From contig NZ_JAIVLF010000001.1 of assembly GCF_020524485.1 (NCBI RefSeq), positions 806,001 through 870,000 of the forward strand: 64,000 bases of DNA, in the 5' to 3' direction. Below are positions 8,640 through 17,370 of the stretch, piece by piece; the first letter of the stretch is position 1, and the number at the start of each line of letters is the position of its first letter. The notes under the pieces were generated by a model. It made no database searches. It saw only the letters and a list, made by a program, of their open reading frames with translations, and had not been told where the DNA came from. The DNA comes from Novosphingobium profundi. GTDB lineage: Bacteria > Pseudomonadota > Alphaproteobacteria > Sphingomonadales > Sphingomonadaceae. Position numbers and translations under genes: made by a program.

Positions 8640-8734
8640 ATCCATTCCCATTCGTATCGTGAGTTAGGACGTGGGGACCCGATGCGGGCGATTCAATACA
8701 TGGGATGCCCAGGCCGCGCGGCAGGGCGTGGGCG

Positions 8735-11065
8735 TCAGAAACGGGCGCGCAGGCCCAGGGTCCAGCGGCGGGGCGCGCCGGGGCCATAGGCGCGCGGGTC
8801 CGAGGCATCCGGGGCTTCGGCAAGGTCGACCTCGTCGACTTCGCTGAACGTGCCGAAGGTCGCGTAGTCGCGGTCAAGCAGGTTGCGCACGTGGGCAAAG
8901 AGCGAGAGGCCCGGGACCAGTTCCAGGCTGGCGCGCAGGTGGACCAGGACATAGCCGGGGACACGCGGGGTGAGGTTGGCCTCGTCGCCCACCAGTCCCT
9001 GACCCGAACGGGCAAGGACATCGCCGCCTATCGAGAAGGTCCGGCTGCCCAATGCGCCTTCGTAGTCGGCGCTGAGCGTGGCGCCGTGACGCGCGATGCC
9101 GGGGAGGCGATCTCCGGGAAGTACCTCGATCTGGCCGTCTTCGTCGGCGAGGGGATGCGAGGGGCTGGATACGGCGAGGGCCTGGCGGAAGGTCGCGTCG
9201 GTAAAGGCATACCCGGCTGCGATGCGCCAGCCGCCGTTCTGCGCCTTCAGCGTCAGTTCCAGGCCCTGGCGGCGGGTCGAGCCCATGTTGCGGAAGTAGG
9301 CCCGGCCGCGCACCTCCGAGGCGACGTACTGGATGTCGTCGGTGTTGGTGGTGCGCCAGCCGCTCGCCAGCCAGTCGAGGGTCCATCCGCCCTGCGCGAT
9401 CTGGCCCGCCGCGCCCACCTCGATGGTCTTGGCGACGACCTGCTTCAAGGGCGGGTCGGCGACGAAGAAGTTGGTGAGGCTGCAGGGCGCGTCTTCGTCC
9501 GCGCAGGAGAGTTCGGCCGGGGTGGGGGTGCGGTTGGTCTCGGTGTAGCCCGCGCGCAGGGTGAGGGTGGGGGCCACGCGCCAGTCGAACTCGATCCCCG
9601 GGTTGAGGCGGGAGAAGTGGTGCGTGCCGTTGAGTGCGGTGCCGATACCGTCGATCAGCTCGATCCGGGCGCGGTTGTAGCGAAGGCCGATCTCGGCCCG
9701 CAAGGTGTCGGTAAGCGGCAGGCTGTCGGCAAGGAACAGGCCCCAGTAGCGGGTCGTGGCGGTAAGGCGCACGGGTGCGATGGCGCCGTCTTCCTGTACG
9801 ATCTGGACGCCCAATCCCTCGACGCTGCGATCCTCGGTCAGCGTGCCGAGGGTGGTGTCCGCGCCAAAGGTGCTGGTGCTGGTGTCGTAGCTGAAGCCGA
9901 GCGCGAGGTGGTTCTCGCCTGTCCACAAGGCGCGCTCGTCGATGATCTGGGCGAGGACACCCATCGAGCGGGTATGGACATTGCCCTTGTTGAGGACACC
10001 GTAGCCATCGACGCCCGGGACGGCGGGGATCGGTTGACCGGTAGGGTCGGTCAGGACCCAGCTTGCTTCGCCGCCATCATCTTCGTCGTCGTCATCGCCT
10101 CCTGCCGCTTCGAGGCAGAGCAGGGCCTCGTCGTCCTCGCACCGCTCGATGTCGGCGACATCGCCGTTGAGGGTCGAGACCTTGAGGCGCTGGCGATAGG
10201 CCGTGGCTTCGATGCGGGTTTCGGCGCCGAGCGCGACCCAGGGGTGGACGCTGATCCGGCCATAGCGGCTTTGCGAATTGTCCGGCCAGCTGAAAACCGA
10301 GCGGCGGCGTGCGGCAAGCAGTTCGACCGGTGCCACGCCGTTGCCGGTGAGGTCCGTGTCGGCCGCGATGAATTTCACATGGACGCCCGCATCCTCGCCA
10401 TCAAGGCCCAGGTCCGCGTAACCGTTGACGAGATCGGATGGGCTGAAATCGCGCCAGCCACGCTCACGCCGCGACTGGAAGGCGCCGAAATAGCTGAAGG
10501 CGCCGGTGCTGCCCCCGGCCGAGAGGCTGACCGTGCGTTCGCCAAAGCGGCCGGCGGCAAGCGAGGCGTCCATGCCCGGATCGGTGCGTCCGGTTGCGGT
10601 CTGCAGCACCATCGTGCCGCCCAGCGCGTTGAGGCCGTAGGCGGGGCTGGGGTCGGCGAGTGTGACGCTGCGGATCGCGGCGTCCGGGATGAGGTCGAAG
10701 CCGACCGTATCGCCGAAGGGCTGGTTGAAGCGGGCGCCGTCCAAGTAGACCGCGATCCCTTGCGCCTGGCCCTGGAGCGGGGAGGCGACGAAGCCGCGGT
10801 AGACAAGATTGGGCTGCCAGGGATTGCCCTGCGCGTCCTGCAGGCTGGCGCCGGGCAGGGTGCGGGTGAGCGCGCCCAGAAGATCCGGCGTACCGTTGCG
10901 GGTAATGTCGTCCGCGTCGAGCTGGATGGCATCGTCGAGATCGAACCGCCCGCCCGGCGCGGTGACGACGATGGTCGGGGCCTCGTCGCCATAAGTCTGG
11001 GCAAGGGCTGCGGTGGCGAAGTTCGCGCACCACAGGCTCGCCGCGATCGCGGAGCATCTGCGCAT
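8735..11065 (-). CDS. TonB-dependent outer-membrane receptor
   Basis: A 776-aa receptor with a signal peptide (residues 1-22). The N-terminal plug domain contains the TIVVTAPG TonB-box-like segment, a DLLGALTRTLPG stretch and GLNALGGTMVLQT. The remaining beta-barrel ends in LGLRARF with the C-terminal Phe typical of barrel proteins. It would import a siderophore, vitamin or other large solute using TonB energy; the substrate is not evident. A very acidic stretch (GGDDDDEDDGG, about residue 320) flanked by Cys lies in a probable extracellular loop. It is monocistronic in this view: a 146-bp gap separates it from tesB upstream. Confidence 0.9.
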   Translation of the reverse strand: MRRCSAIAASLWCANFATAALAQTYGDEAPTIVVTAPGGRFDLDDAIQLDADDITRNGTPDLLGALTRTLPGASLQDAQGNPWQPNLVYRGFVASPLQGQAQGIAVYLDGARFNQPFGDTVGFDLIPDAAIRSVTLADPSPAYGLNALGGTMVLQTATGRTDPGMDASLAAGRFGERTVSLSAGGSTGAFSYFGAFQSRRERGWRDFSPSDLVNGYADLGLDGEDAGVHVKFIAADTDLTGNGVAPVELLAARRRSVFSWPDNSQSRYGRISVHPWVALGAETRIEATAYRQRLKVSTLNGDVADIERCEDDEALLCLEAAGGDDDDEDDGGEASWVLTDPTGQPIPAVPGVDGYGVLNKGNVHTRSMGVLAQIIDERALWTGENHLALGFSYDTSTSTFGADTTLGTLTEDRSVEGLGVQIVQEDGAIAPVRLTATTRYWGLFLADSLPLTDTLRAEIGLRYNRARIELIDGIGTALNGTHHFSRLNPGIEFDWRVAPTLTLRAGYTETNRTPTPAELSCADEDAPCSLTNFFVADPPLKQVVAKTIEVGAAGQIAQGGWTLDWLASGWRTTNTDDIQYVASEVRGRAYFRNMGSTRRQGLELTLKAQNGGWRIAAGYAFTDATFRQALAVSSPSHPLADEDGQIEVLPGDRLPGIARHGATLSADYEGALGSRTFSIGGDVLARSGQGLVGDEANLTPRVPGYVLVHLRASLELVPGLSLFAHVRNLLDRDYATFGTFSEVDEVDLAEAPDASDPRAYGPGAPRRWTLGLRARF

Positions 11066-11211
11066 GATCCTTGATCTCTCCCTGGATCGAATTCGTGGGG
11101 AGAGCCTAGGAAGCGGGCGGCGATCCTCGCAATTGGACCTAGGACCAATCTGGAGCGATATGTGGGGGCGGCGGTAGCCTGGCGCAGATTAGTCGTGCCG
11201 CTGCAGGGACT

Positions 11212-12081
11212 TCACCCCTCGACCGGGCGGATGAGACCTTCCTGCGTGGCGCTGGCGACAAGCGTGCCCTTGCGGTCGAACAGGGCGCCGCGCGCATAGC
11301 CGCGCGCGTGTCCGGCCCAGGGGCTGTCCATGGTGTAGAGCAGCCAGTCATCGACATCGGGATCGGTGTGGAACCACATGGCGTGGTCCAGGCTCGCGGC
11401 CTGGAGGCGCGGCGAGAAGAACTGCGTGGGGTGCGGCAGCGAGGTCGTGCGCAGGAGCGCGAAGTCACTGATGTAGGCCAGCAGCACGCGCTGCAGCGCC
11501 GGGTCGGCCTGCATGGGGCTGGCCATGCGCACCCAGTAGTGCTGCGCGGGCAGGGCCTCGTCCTCACCCGAGCCGCTGACTTCCGGCGCGACACGCACCT
11601 CGAAGGCGGCGAGCTTGACCAGCGAACCCGACGAGATTGCCTGTCCGCTGGCAGCGAGGGCCGTCACCAGATCGGGGCAGTCCTCAGGCGCGGGCAGGTC
11701 CGGCATGGTCTGGGCATGCGCGAAACCGGCCTCGGCGCGGTGGAAGGAACTGGCAAGGTTCAGGATTGGGCGCCCGTCCTGGATCGCGACGACGCGGCGG
11801 TGCGTGAAGCTGCCGCCGTCATAATCGCGCAAGGTGCGGTAGATGATGGGCTTGCGCACGTCCCCTGCGCGCAGGAAGTAGGCGTGGAGCGAATGGCACT
11901 GGCGGCCGTCTTCCACGCTGTGGGCGGCGGCGCGCAGGGCCTGGGCGACGACCTGGCCGCCGAAGACCCGGCCCGGCTCTGTGTCGCTGGCCGGAACGCG
12001 GTAGAGGTCGGTGTCGAGCCGCTCGATGGTGAGCAGGTCACGCAGCGCCGCCACGGCAAGGGACGAGGGGTTATCCAGCAT
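11212..12081 (-). CDS. tesB: Acyl-CoA thioesterase II
   Basis: A 289-aa double-hotdog thioesterase that cleaves acyl-CoA to free acid and CoA. The family signatures are RVFGGQVVAQAL near residue 37 and HSLHAYFLRAGD near residue 63 in the first hotdog, and a second hotdog with SLDHAMWFHTD and a GHARGYARGALFD stretch. Start at 12081 overlaps the end of the merR-like gene by 11 bp. It is the last gene of the fadL-fadD-merR-tesB unit, where it may prevent acyl-CoA build-up during fatty-acid use. Confidence 0.9.
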   Translation of the reverse strand: MLDNPSSLAVAALRDLLTIERLDTDLYRVPASDTEPGRVFGGQVVAQALRAAAHSVEDGRQCHSLHAYFLRAGDVRKPIIYRTLRDYDGGSFTHRRVVAIQDGRPILNLASSFHRAEAGFAHAQTMPDLPAPEDCPDLVTALAASGQAISSGSLVKLAAFEVRVAPEVSGSGEDEALPAQHYWVRMASPMQADPALQRVLLAYISDFALLRTTSLPHPTQFFSPRLQAASLDHAMWFHTDPDVDDWLLYTMDSPWAGHARGYARGALFDRKGTLVASATQEGLIRPVEG

Positions 12082-12511
12082 CGCCTGTCTCCGTGTCCGG
12101 CCGGGCCCTGGCAATCCAGTCGCTGGCTTCGGCTTCGATCGTGACGAGTTCGCCCAGTGTCTGTTCGATCGCCTTCTTCTGCTTGCGCAGGTCCTTGATG
12201 CGCTCCTGTACCTTCTGGCGCAGGTTGCGCATCTGCTCGACGTGTTCGGGATCGACTTCGTAGAGGTCGAGGAATTCCTTGATCTCGCGAATCGTGAAGC
12301 CCAGCCGCTTGCCGCGCAGGATCAGCTGCATGCGGCCGATCTCGCGCCGCGAATAGATGCGCATGGTGCCTGCGCGCTGGGGCGCGATCAGGCCCTTGTC
12401 CTCGTAGAAGCGCAAGGTGCGCATGGTGACGCCCAGTTGGCTGGCCGCCTCCTGGATGCCGAGCATGTCAGGGGCCGGATCGCCGTCGGGCTCCGGCTCC
12501 AGCGCGTTCAC
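12071..12511 (-). CDS. MerR-family transcriptional regulator
   Basis: A 146-aa regulator with an N-terminal MerR helix-turn-helix (residues about 16-85: LGIQEAASQLGVTMRTLRFYEDKGLI, then IYSRREIGRMQLI). A long coiled-coil dimerisation helix (about 90-128) follows. There is no Cys-rich metal site, so it is not a metal sensor; similar MerR proteins sit by fatty-acid or branched-chain degradation genes. It overlaps fadD by 4 bp (ATGA) and tesB by 11 bp, so it is inside the operon that it probably controls. That control is inferred from position. Confidence 0.85.
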   Translation of the reverse strand: MNALEPEPDGDPAPDMLGIQEAASQLGVTMRTLRFYEDKGLIAPQRAGTMRIYSRREIGRMQLILRGKRLGFTIREIKEFLDLYEVDPEHVEQMRNLRQKVQERIKDLRKQKKAIEQTLGELVTIEAEASDWIARARPDTETGDAG

Positions 12512-14217
12512 GCCGCTTCCCCGGTTTCGCCGCGGCGCGCCTTTTCCTCGGCGACGAGCTCTTTCTTGGAAAGCTTGCCGACAAGGGTCTTGGGCAGGGA
12601 GTCTCGAAATTCGATCGCGGAGGGCATCTCGATCTTGTTAAGCCGTTCGCGCAGGAATTCCAACAGTTCCTCGTCCGAAAGCGTATCACCGGGGTGCAGC
12701 GCGACGAAGGCCTTGGGGGCCTGCCCGCGATAGGGATGGGGAATACCGATCACGGCGGCCTCGTTCACCATCGGGTGCTCGTAGATCGCCTCCTCGATGA
12801 TGCGCGGGTAGACGTTGTAGCCCCCGCACAGGATCACGTCCTTGATGCGGTCGACAAGGAAGAGATAGCCCTCCTCATCGACATAGCCGATGTCACCGGT
12901 GCGCAGCGCGCCGTGGGTGAAGGTCTTTTCGCTTTCCTCCGGGCGGTTCCAGTAACCGGACATGACCTGGGGGCCGCGCGCGCAGACTTCGCCCTTTTCG
13001 CCGACTGCGCACAGGCGCTCCAGATTGTCGGGATCGCGGATTTCGATGGTCGTGCCGGGGAAGGCGGGCCCGCACGAGTTGTCCTTGACCTCCCCCTCGA
13101 GCGGGTTGCAGGTGATGATCGGGCTGGCTTCGGAAAGGCCATAGCCTTCCACCACGCGCACGCCGGTGCGTTCCTCGAACGTGTGGCGCACTTCCAGCGG
13201 CAGCGGCGCGCCGCCCGAAATGCACACCCGCACGCTGGAAAAGGCACCGTGGGTCTCCTCGCCGTTCAATGCGGTGTAGAGCGTGGGCACCCCGAAGAAC
13301 TGCGTCGGCTTGGTGCGCAGCGCGGTCTTGAGGAAGGACTTCATCTCGAAGCGCGGCAGGAGGATCATCTCGGCCGCGGTGTCGATCGAGTAGTTGAGGA
13401 CGGTCGTCAGCGCGAAGACGTGGAAGAGTGGAAGGACGCCCAGCGTGCGCTCCTGCGTCTCGGGCATGTGGCCCACGTGGGCAAGCATCTGCGCCGAATT
13501 GGCGGTGAGGTTCGCGTGGGTGAGCATCGCGCCCTTGGGCACGCCGGTGGTGCCGCCGGTGTACTGCAGGACGGCGAGGTCATCGGGATCGCGGGCGACC
13601 GGATCGGGCGCGACGCGGCGCGCGACAAGATCGTCGTAGGCGATGAAGCGCAGGTCATGTTCGGGGAAGGGCACGATGTCGCCGCGCTTGAAAAGCAGGA
13701 ATGCGCCGCGCTTGAGCGAAGGGAGGGCGTCGGCAAAGGAGCATACGACGACGCGCTTCAACTGGTGCTTGCCGAGCAGGTCGGCGACCTTGGGCATGGA
13801 GACCTGGAGGTCGGCGGTAACCAGAATCTCGCAGCCCGAATCCTCGACAAGGTGCGCCATCTCGCGCTCGGTGTAGAGCGGGTTGAAGTTCACCACCACG
13901 CCGCCCACGCGCAGGATCGCGAAATAGAGGATTACGTAATAGGGCGTGTTGGGCAGGCACAGGCCGACCCGCGTGCCCTTGACGACGCCCAGATCCTGAA
14001 AACCGCGCGCCGCACGCTGCGCGCGTTCGCCGATCTCCTCGTAGGTCCACTTGCGGCCCATGAAGTCCACGGCGTGCCAGTCCCCGTGGACCTCGACAGC
14101 GTGGTCGAGCAGGTCGGTCAGCAGGCGCGGCGCGATGGGGGGCATCTCGTCCGCCGCGGGGAGGGAGGAAGTCTGTGCCAGGCGGTCCATGCCGCCCATC
14201 TGCGCCGCGCGTGTCAT
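12508..14217 (-). CDS. fadD: Long-chain fatty-acid--CoA ligase
   Basis: A 569-aa ANL-superfamily enzyme that activates fatty acids through an acyl-AMP intermediate. The P-loop-like A3 motif YTGGTTGVPKGAMLTH is near residue 220, a GYGLSEASP stretch (A5) near 360, TGDIGYVDEEGY (A7) near 440, and the C-terminal PKTLVGKLSKKEL lysine motif (A10) near 550. It is probably attached to the inner face of the membrane. It overlaps fadL by one base and the merR gene by four, so import, activation and regulation are translated as one unit. Confidence 0.9.
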   Translation of the reverse strand: MTRAAQMGGMDRLAQTSSLPAADEMPPIAPRLLTDLLDHAVEVHGDWHAVDFMGRKWTYEEIGERAQRAARGFQDLGVVKGTRVGLCLPNTPYYVILYFAILRVGGVVVNFNPLYTEREMAHLVEDSGCEILVTADLQVSMPKVADLLGKHQLKRVVVCSFADALPSLKRGAFLLFKRGDIVPFPEHDLRFIAYDDLVARRVAPDPVARDPDDLAVLQYTGGTTGVPKGAMLTHANLTANSAQMLAHVGHMPETQERTLGVLPLFHVFALTTVLNYSIDTAAEMILLPRFEMKSFLKTALRTKPTQFFGVPTLYTALNGEETHGAFSSVRVCISGGAPLPLEVRHTFEERTGVRVVEGYGLSEASPIITCNPLEGEVKDNSCGPAFPGTTIEIRDPDNLERLCAVGEKGEVCARGPQVMSGYWNRPEESEKTFTHGALRTGDIGYVDEEGYLFLVDRIKDVILCGGYNVYPRIIEEAIYEHPMVNEAAVIGIPHPYRGQAPKAFVALHPGDTLSDEELLEFLRERLNKIEMPSAIEFRDSLPKTLVGKLSKKELVAEEKARRGETGEAA

Positions 14218-15515
14218 CAGAAGGTCATCCTTGCGCCAAGAGAGAAGACGAGGGCGGAGGCATCGGTCAAGGTGCCGTCCACCAGGATCGGCGTCTGCGC
14301 GGGTGTTCCCGCGTAAGAGGCCGTGGTGCGGTCGATCGGCGCGTCCTCGAAGCTGATGTACGAGGCGGCGAAGTCCACCGTCAGGTTGCGCGTGGCCGCG
14401 TAGCTGGCACCGGCCGAGAAGTTCAGGCGGTCGCTGTCGGGCACGCGCGCGTCGCGGTGGCCATCGCGCGTGGGCGTCTGTCCGTACTGGACGCCGCCGC
14501 GTACCGTGAGCTTGGGGTCGAGAGCGTAGTCGAAGCCACCCGCAAGGCTCCAGATGTCGCGGTAGCCTTCGGGGATCGAGGTGTTGATGGGCGCGCCCAG
14601 ATCAATCGAATCGAACTCGCTCCAGCCCACGCGCACCGCCTGGAAGTTGAGCGTGAGATCGGGCGTCGCACGGTAACGGACCGAACCGATCGCCTGCCAG
14701 GGCGTGGAGAAGGTCGCGCTGGTCGCCACTTCCATGTTCTGGCCAGCGAGCGGCCCCAGCAATCCCGAATTGGTAAGCGTACCGTCGAGCTTGTGCTTGA
14801 TCGCCGACTTGTAGGCGAGGCCAAGCGAGACGGGGCCGCGGTGCATCTGCGCGCCGACCGACCAGCCCGTGTTCCAGCCATCGCCCTTGAGGCGCTGGTG
14901 CCCATCGGGCAGCGCGGCGGAGAGGTTGGGCAGGTAGTTCGAGAGTTCGGCCTTGGCGTGCTGGACGTTGAGGCCCGCGCCCAGATGAATGCCCGGGGCC
15001 AGTTCGACCGCGATGGTCGGCTGGATGTCGATGGTGCGCAGCTCGGTCTTGTCGGCGGTGTAGCGCGCCCAGCTGTCTTCCGAATAATCGGTGGTGAAGT
15101 TGTAGGGGGCGCTGACCGCAAGGCCGAAGGCGACCTTGCCAAAGCCATAGGCAATCGCGCCGGAGGGCAGGACGCCGGTGTTGATCGGGTCCTTGGCGAC
15201 CGGATCGCCGCCAACAGGGGCTGGCGCGGTGCCCGGGCGCACGATCAGCGTGTTCTCATCGCGCACCTTGCCGCGCGGCAGGATGGCGCTCGCGTGGAGC
15301 GAAGCTTCGCCCCCTTCCATCCCGGCAATGGAAGCCGGGTTCCACCAGATGGATTCGACGCCCGTATCGGCCGCTTCGCCTGAAAACGCGCGGCCCTGTG
15401 CGCGCACCGACTGCTCCTGAAGATAGAAACCTTGCGCATGGGCCGTGTGTGCTGCGCCCAGGGCGCCCAGCGATACCGCCGTGCAAAGGGCGACCCGCCC
15501 TGTCATTCGTGTCAT
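14217..15515 (-). CDS. fadL: FadL-family outer-membrane fatty-acid transporter
   Basis: A 432-aa OmpP1/FadL/TodX-family barrel that lets hydrophobic compounds cross the outer membrane. A signal peptide (1-27, AHA-Q) is followed by the conserved GFYLQEQSVRAQGRAFSGEAAD start and the WWNPASIAGM motif near residue 55. The C-terminus ends SLGARMTF as in barrel proteins. It is first in the fadL-fadD-merR-tesB unit, so the substrate is likely long-chain fatty acids. Confidence 0.92.
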   Translation of the reverse strand: MTRMTGRVALCTAVSLGALGAAHTAHAQGFYLQEQSVRAQGRAFSGEAADTGVESIWWNPASIAGMEGGEASLHASAILPRGKVRDENTLIVRPGTAPAPVGGDPVAKDPINTGVLPSGAIAYGFGKVAFGLAVSAPYNFTTDYSEDSWARYTADKTELRTIDIQPTIAVELAPGIHLGAGLNVQHAKAELSNYLPNLSAALPDGHQRLKGDGWNTGWSVGAQMHRGPVSLGLAYKSAIKHKLDGTLTNSGLLGPLAGQNMEVATSATFSTPWQAIGSVRYRATPDLTLNFQAVRVGWSEFDSIDLGAPINTSIPEGYRDIWSLAGGFDYALDPKLTVRGGVQYGQTPTRDGHRDARVPDSDRLNFSAGASYAATRNLTVDFAASYISFEDAPIDRTTASYAGTPAQTPILVDGTLTDASALVFSLGARMTF

Positions 15516-15574
15516 GTGTCTTCTCTCCCAAGAAGGATATTTTGTTGTCGTGGTACGTTAACGCGTGAAGGGGC

Positions 15575-16009
15575 CTAGTCGATCCGCGTCCAGGTCTGGG
15601 TCTTGCACAAGGGCCACACGATGCAGCCCTTGAGCTTGAGCGTGTCGGGTCCTTCAAGCGAGATCGTGGCCTTGTAGGTGCCCCCGTCTTCGGGGTTGTA
15701 GATCGAGCCCTTTTCCCACTTGTCGCCGTCCTTCTCGAAGCCGCCGATGATCTGCAGGCCCATCAGCTTGCGGTCCCGCTTGGCTTCGTCCTTGTTGTTG
15801 ACGTCGCGCAGGTTCGGGTTCTTCTTCAGGTTGTCCGAGCTGACGAGGCGGCCGCAGATCGAGGCGCCGCAGCGCGAGATCTCGATGGTGCCGTTCTTCG
15901 ATGGGGTGCGCCAGGTGCCGAGCGCCGAATCGGCGCTGGCCGCCTGCGCAGGTGCGGCCAGGCCAAGCCCGGCAGCAAGCGCAAGAAGCGCGGATTTGCT
16001 GGTGTGCAT
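15575..16009 (-). CDS. DUF2147-family exported protein
   Basis: A 144-aa exported protein: signal peptide (about 1-23) then a small beta-rich domain with the DUF2147 marks: LGTWRTPSKNGTIEI, CGASICGRLV (paired Cys), GLQIIGGFEKDGDKWEKGSIYNPEDGGTY in separate pieces, and a KGCIVWPLCKTQTWTR end. Members are periplasmic, function unknown, often with lipid or envelope genes. The start at 16009 is set by the signal peptide. It precedes fadL on the same strand with a 59-bp gap. Confidence 0.85.
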   Translation of the reverse strand: MHTSKSALLALAAGLGLAAPAQAASADSALGTWRTPSKNGTIEISRCGASICGRLVSSDNLKKNPNLRDVNNKDEAKRDRKLMGLQIIGGFEKDGDKWEKGSIYNPEDGGTYKATISLEGPDTLKLKGCIVWPLCKTQTWTRID

Positions 16010-16233
16010 GCGCAATCTTTCATCCTCTCTCTTCCCACGGTCTCGACCGTGACCCGGGTTGGGAACCGGGCCACGGCCTGCCGTGTTGAGGATTTGATAG
16101 CGCACATTTTGCTTGACGTATAGGGAAAGAATTGCACCCTTAGGGAAGACATCGACAAGATTCAGATCCGGACGTTGACGGAATCGCCGCAAGAGGGATT
16201 CGAACGAACCGGGTTCGCCTGTGGAGAGAATGC

Positions 16234-17370
16234 ATGGATAGCGTCGTCATTGCGGGGTACGCCCGCTCCCCCTTTCACCTGGCCAACAAGGGCGCGCTGG
16301 CGCGCGTTCGTCCCGATGACCTGGCGGCGCAGGTCGTGCGCGGCCTGATCGCGAAGACCGGCGTGGAAGCCGCCGACATCGAGGATCTCATCGTGGGTTG
16401 CGCCTTTCCCGAAGGCGAACAGGGCCTCAACGTCGCGCGCCTGATCGGCCTCCTTTCGGACCTGCCGCTCTCGGTCGGCGGGATGACCGTCAACCGTTTC
16501 TGCGGCTCCTCGATGAGCGCGATCCACATCGCCATGGGCCAGATCGCCGTGGGTGCGGGCGAGGCCTTCATCTGCGCCGGGATCGAATCGATGAGCCGCG
16601 TGCCGATGATGGGCTTCAACCCGATGCCCAACCGTGCGCTCGCCGAAAAGTCGGCCGCCTACATGGGCATGGGCGAGACGGCTGAGAACGTCGCGACCAA
16701 GTACCAGATCCCGCGCGCCGAGCAGGAAGCGCTTGCCGTGGAAAGCCAGAAGCGTGCGAGCGCCGCGCGCGATGCGGGCAAGTTCGTCGACGAGATCGTG
16801 CCCATCGAGACCAGGGATGGTCTGGTCGAGCAGGACGGCACCATTCGCGGCGGCACCACCGCCGAGGATCTGGCCGGGCTCAAGCCCGCGTTCGACGCCA
16901 AGGGTTCGGTGACGGCGGGCACCTCCTCGCCGCTGACCGATGGCGCGAGCGCGGTGCTCGTCACCACGGAAAGTTATGCCAGGGCGCATGGCCTCCCGAT
17001 CCTGGCCCGCATCAAGTCGGTCGCGATTTCGGGCTGCGCGCCCGAAACGATGGGGCTTGGGCCCATCCTCTCCAGCCAGAAGGCGATGGAGCGCGCCGGG
17101 ATCACGGCAGCGGACCTCGACGTGGTCGAACTGAATGAGGCCTTCGCCTCGCAGGCCATCGCCTGCATCAAGGACCTGGGCCTCGATACCGCGAAAACCA
17201 ATATCGACGGGGGCGCCATTGCCATCGGCCATCCGCTCGGCGCAACCGGCGCGCGCATTGTCGGCAAGGCGGCCTCGCTGCTGAAGCGCGAGGGGGGAAA
17301 GTACGCGCTCGCCAGCCAGTGCATCGGCGGCGGCCAGGGCATCGCCACGGTTCTGGAGGCGGTGGAATGA
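16234..17370 (+). CDS. fadA: Acetyl-CoA C-acyltransferase (3-ketoacyl-CoA thiolase)
   Basis: A 378-aa thiolase carrying out the last step of beta-oxidation, cleaving 3-ketoacyl-CoA with CoA. The nucleophilic Cys90 is in NRFCGSSMS; NEAFA, GHPLGATGAR (catalytic His) and CIGGGQG (second Cys) follow in order. It overlaps the next gene by four bases (ATGA). Symbol follows the usual name of the beta-oxidation thiolase; fadI would fit equally. Confidence 0.92.
   Translation: MDSVVIAGYARSPFHLANKGALARVRPDDLAAQVVRGLIAKTGVEAADIEDLIVGCAFPEGEQGLNVARLIGLLSDLPLSVGGMTVNRFCGSSMSAIHIAMGQIAVGAGEAFICAGIESMSRVPMMGFNPMPNRALAEKSAAYMGMGETAENVATKYQIPRAEQEALAVESQKRASAARDAGKFVDEIVPIETRDGLVEQDGTIRGGTTAEDLAGLKPAFDAKGSVTAGTSSPLTDGASAVLVTTESYARAHGLPILARIKSVAISGCAPETMGLGPILSSQKAMERAGITAADLDVVELNEAFASQAIACIKDLGLDTAKTNIDGGAIAIGHPLGATGARIVGKAASLLKREGGKYALASQCIGGGQGIATVLEAVE

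Noticed and set aside
8705..11074. A 789-codon open frame on the plus strand opposite the TonB receptor
   Set aside because: Its translation is low-complexity Ala/Gly/Arg/Val with no domain, and the opposite strand has a clear receptor with signal peptide and barrel end. High-GC DNA yields such shadows.
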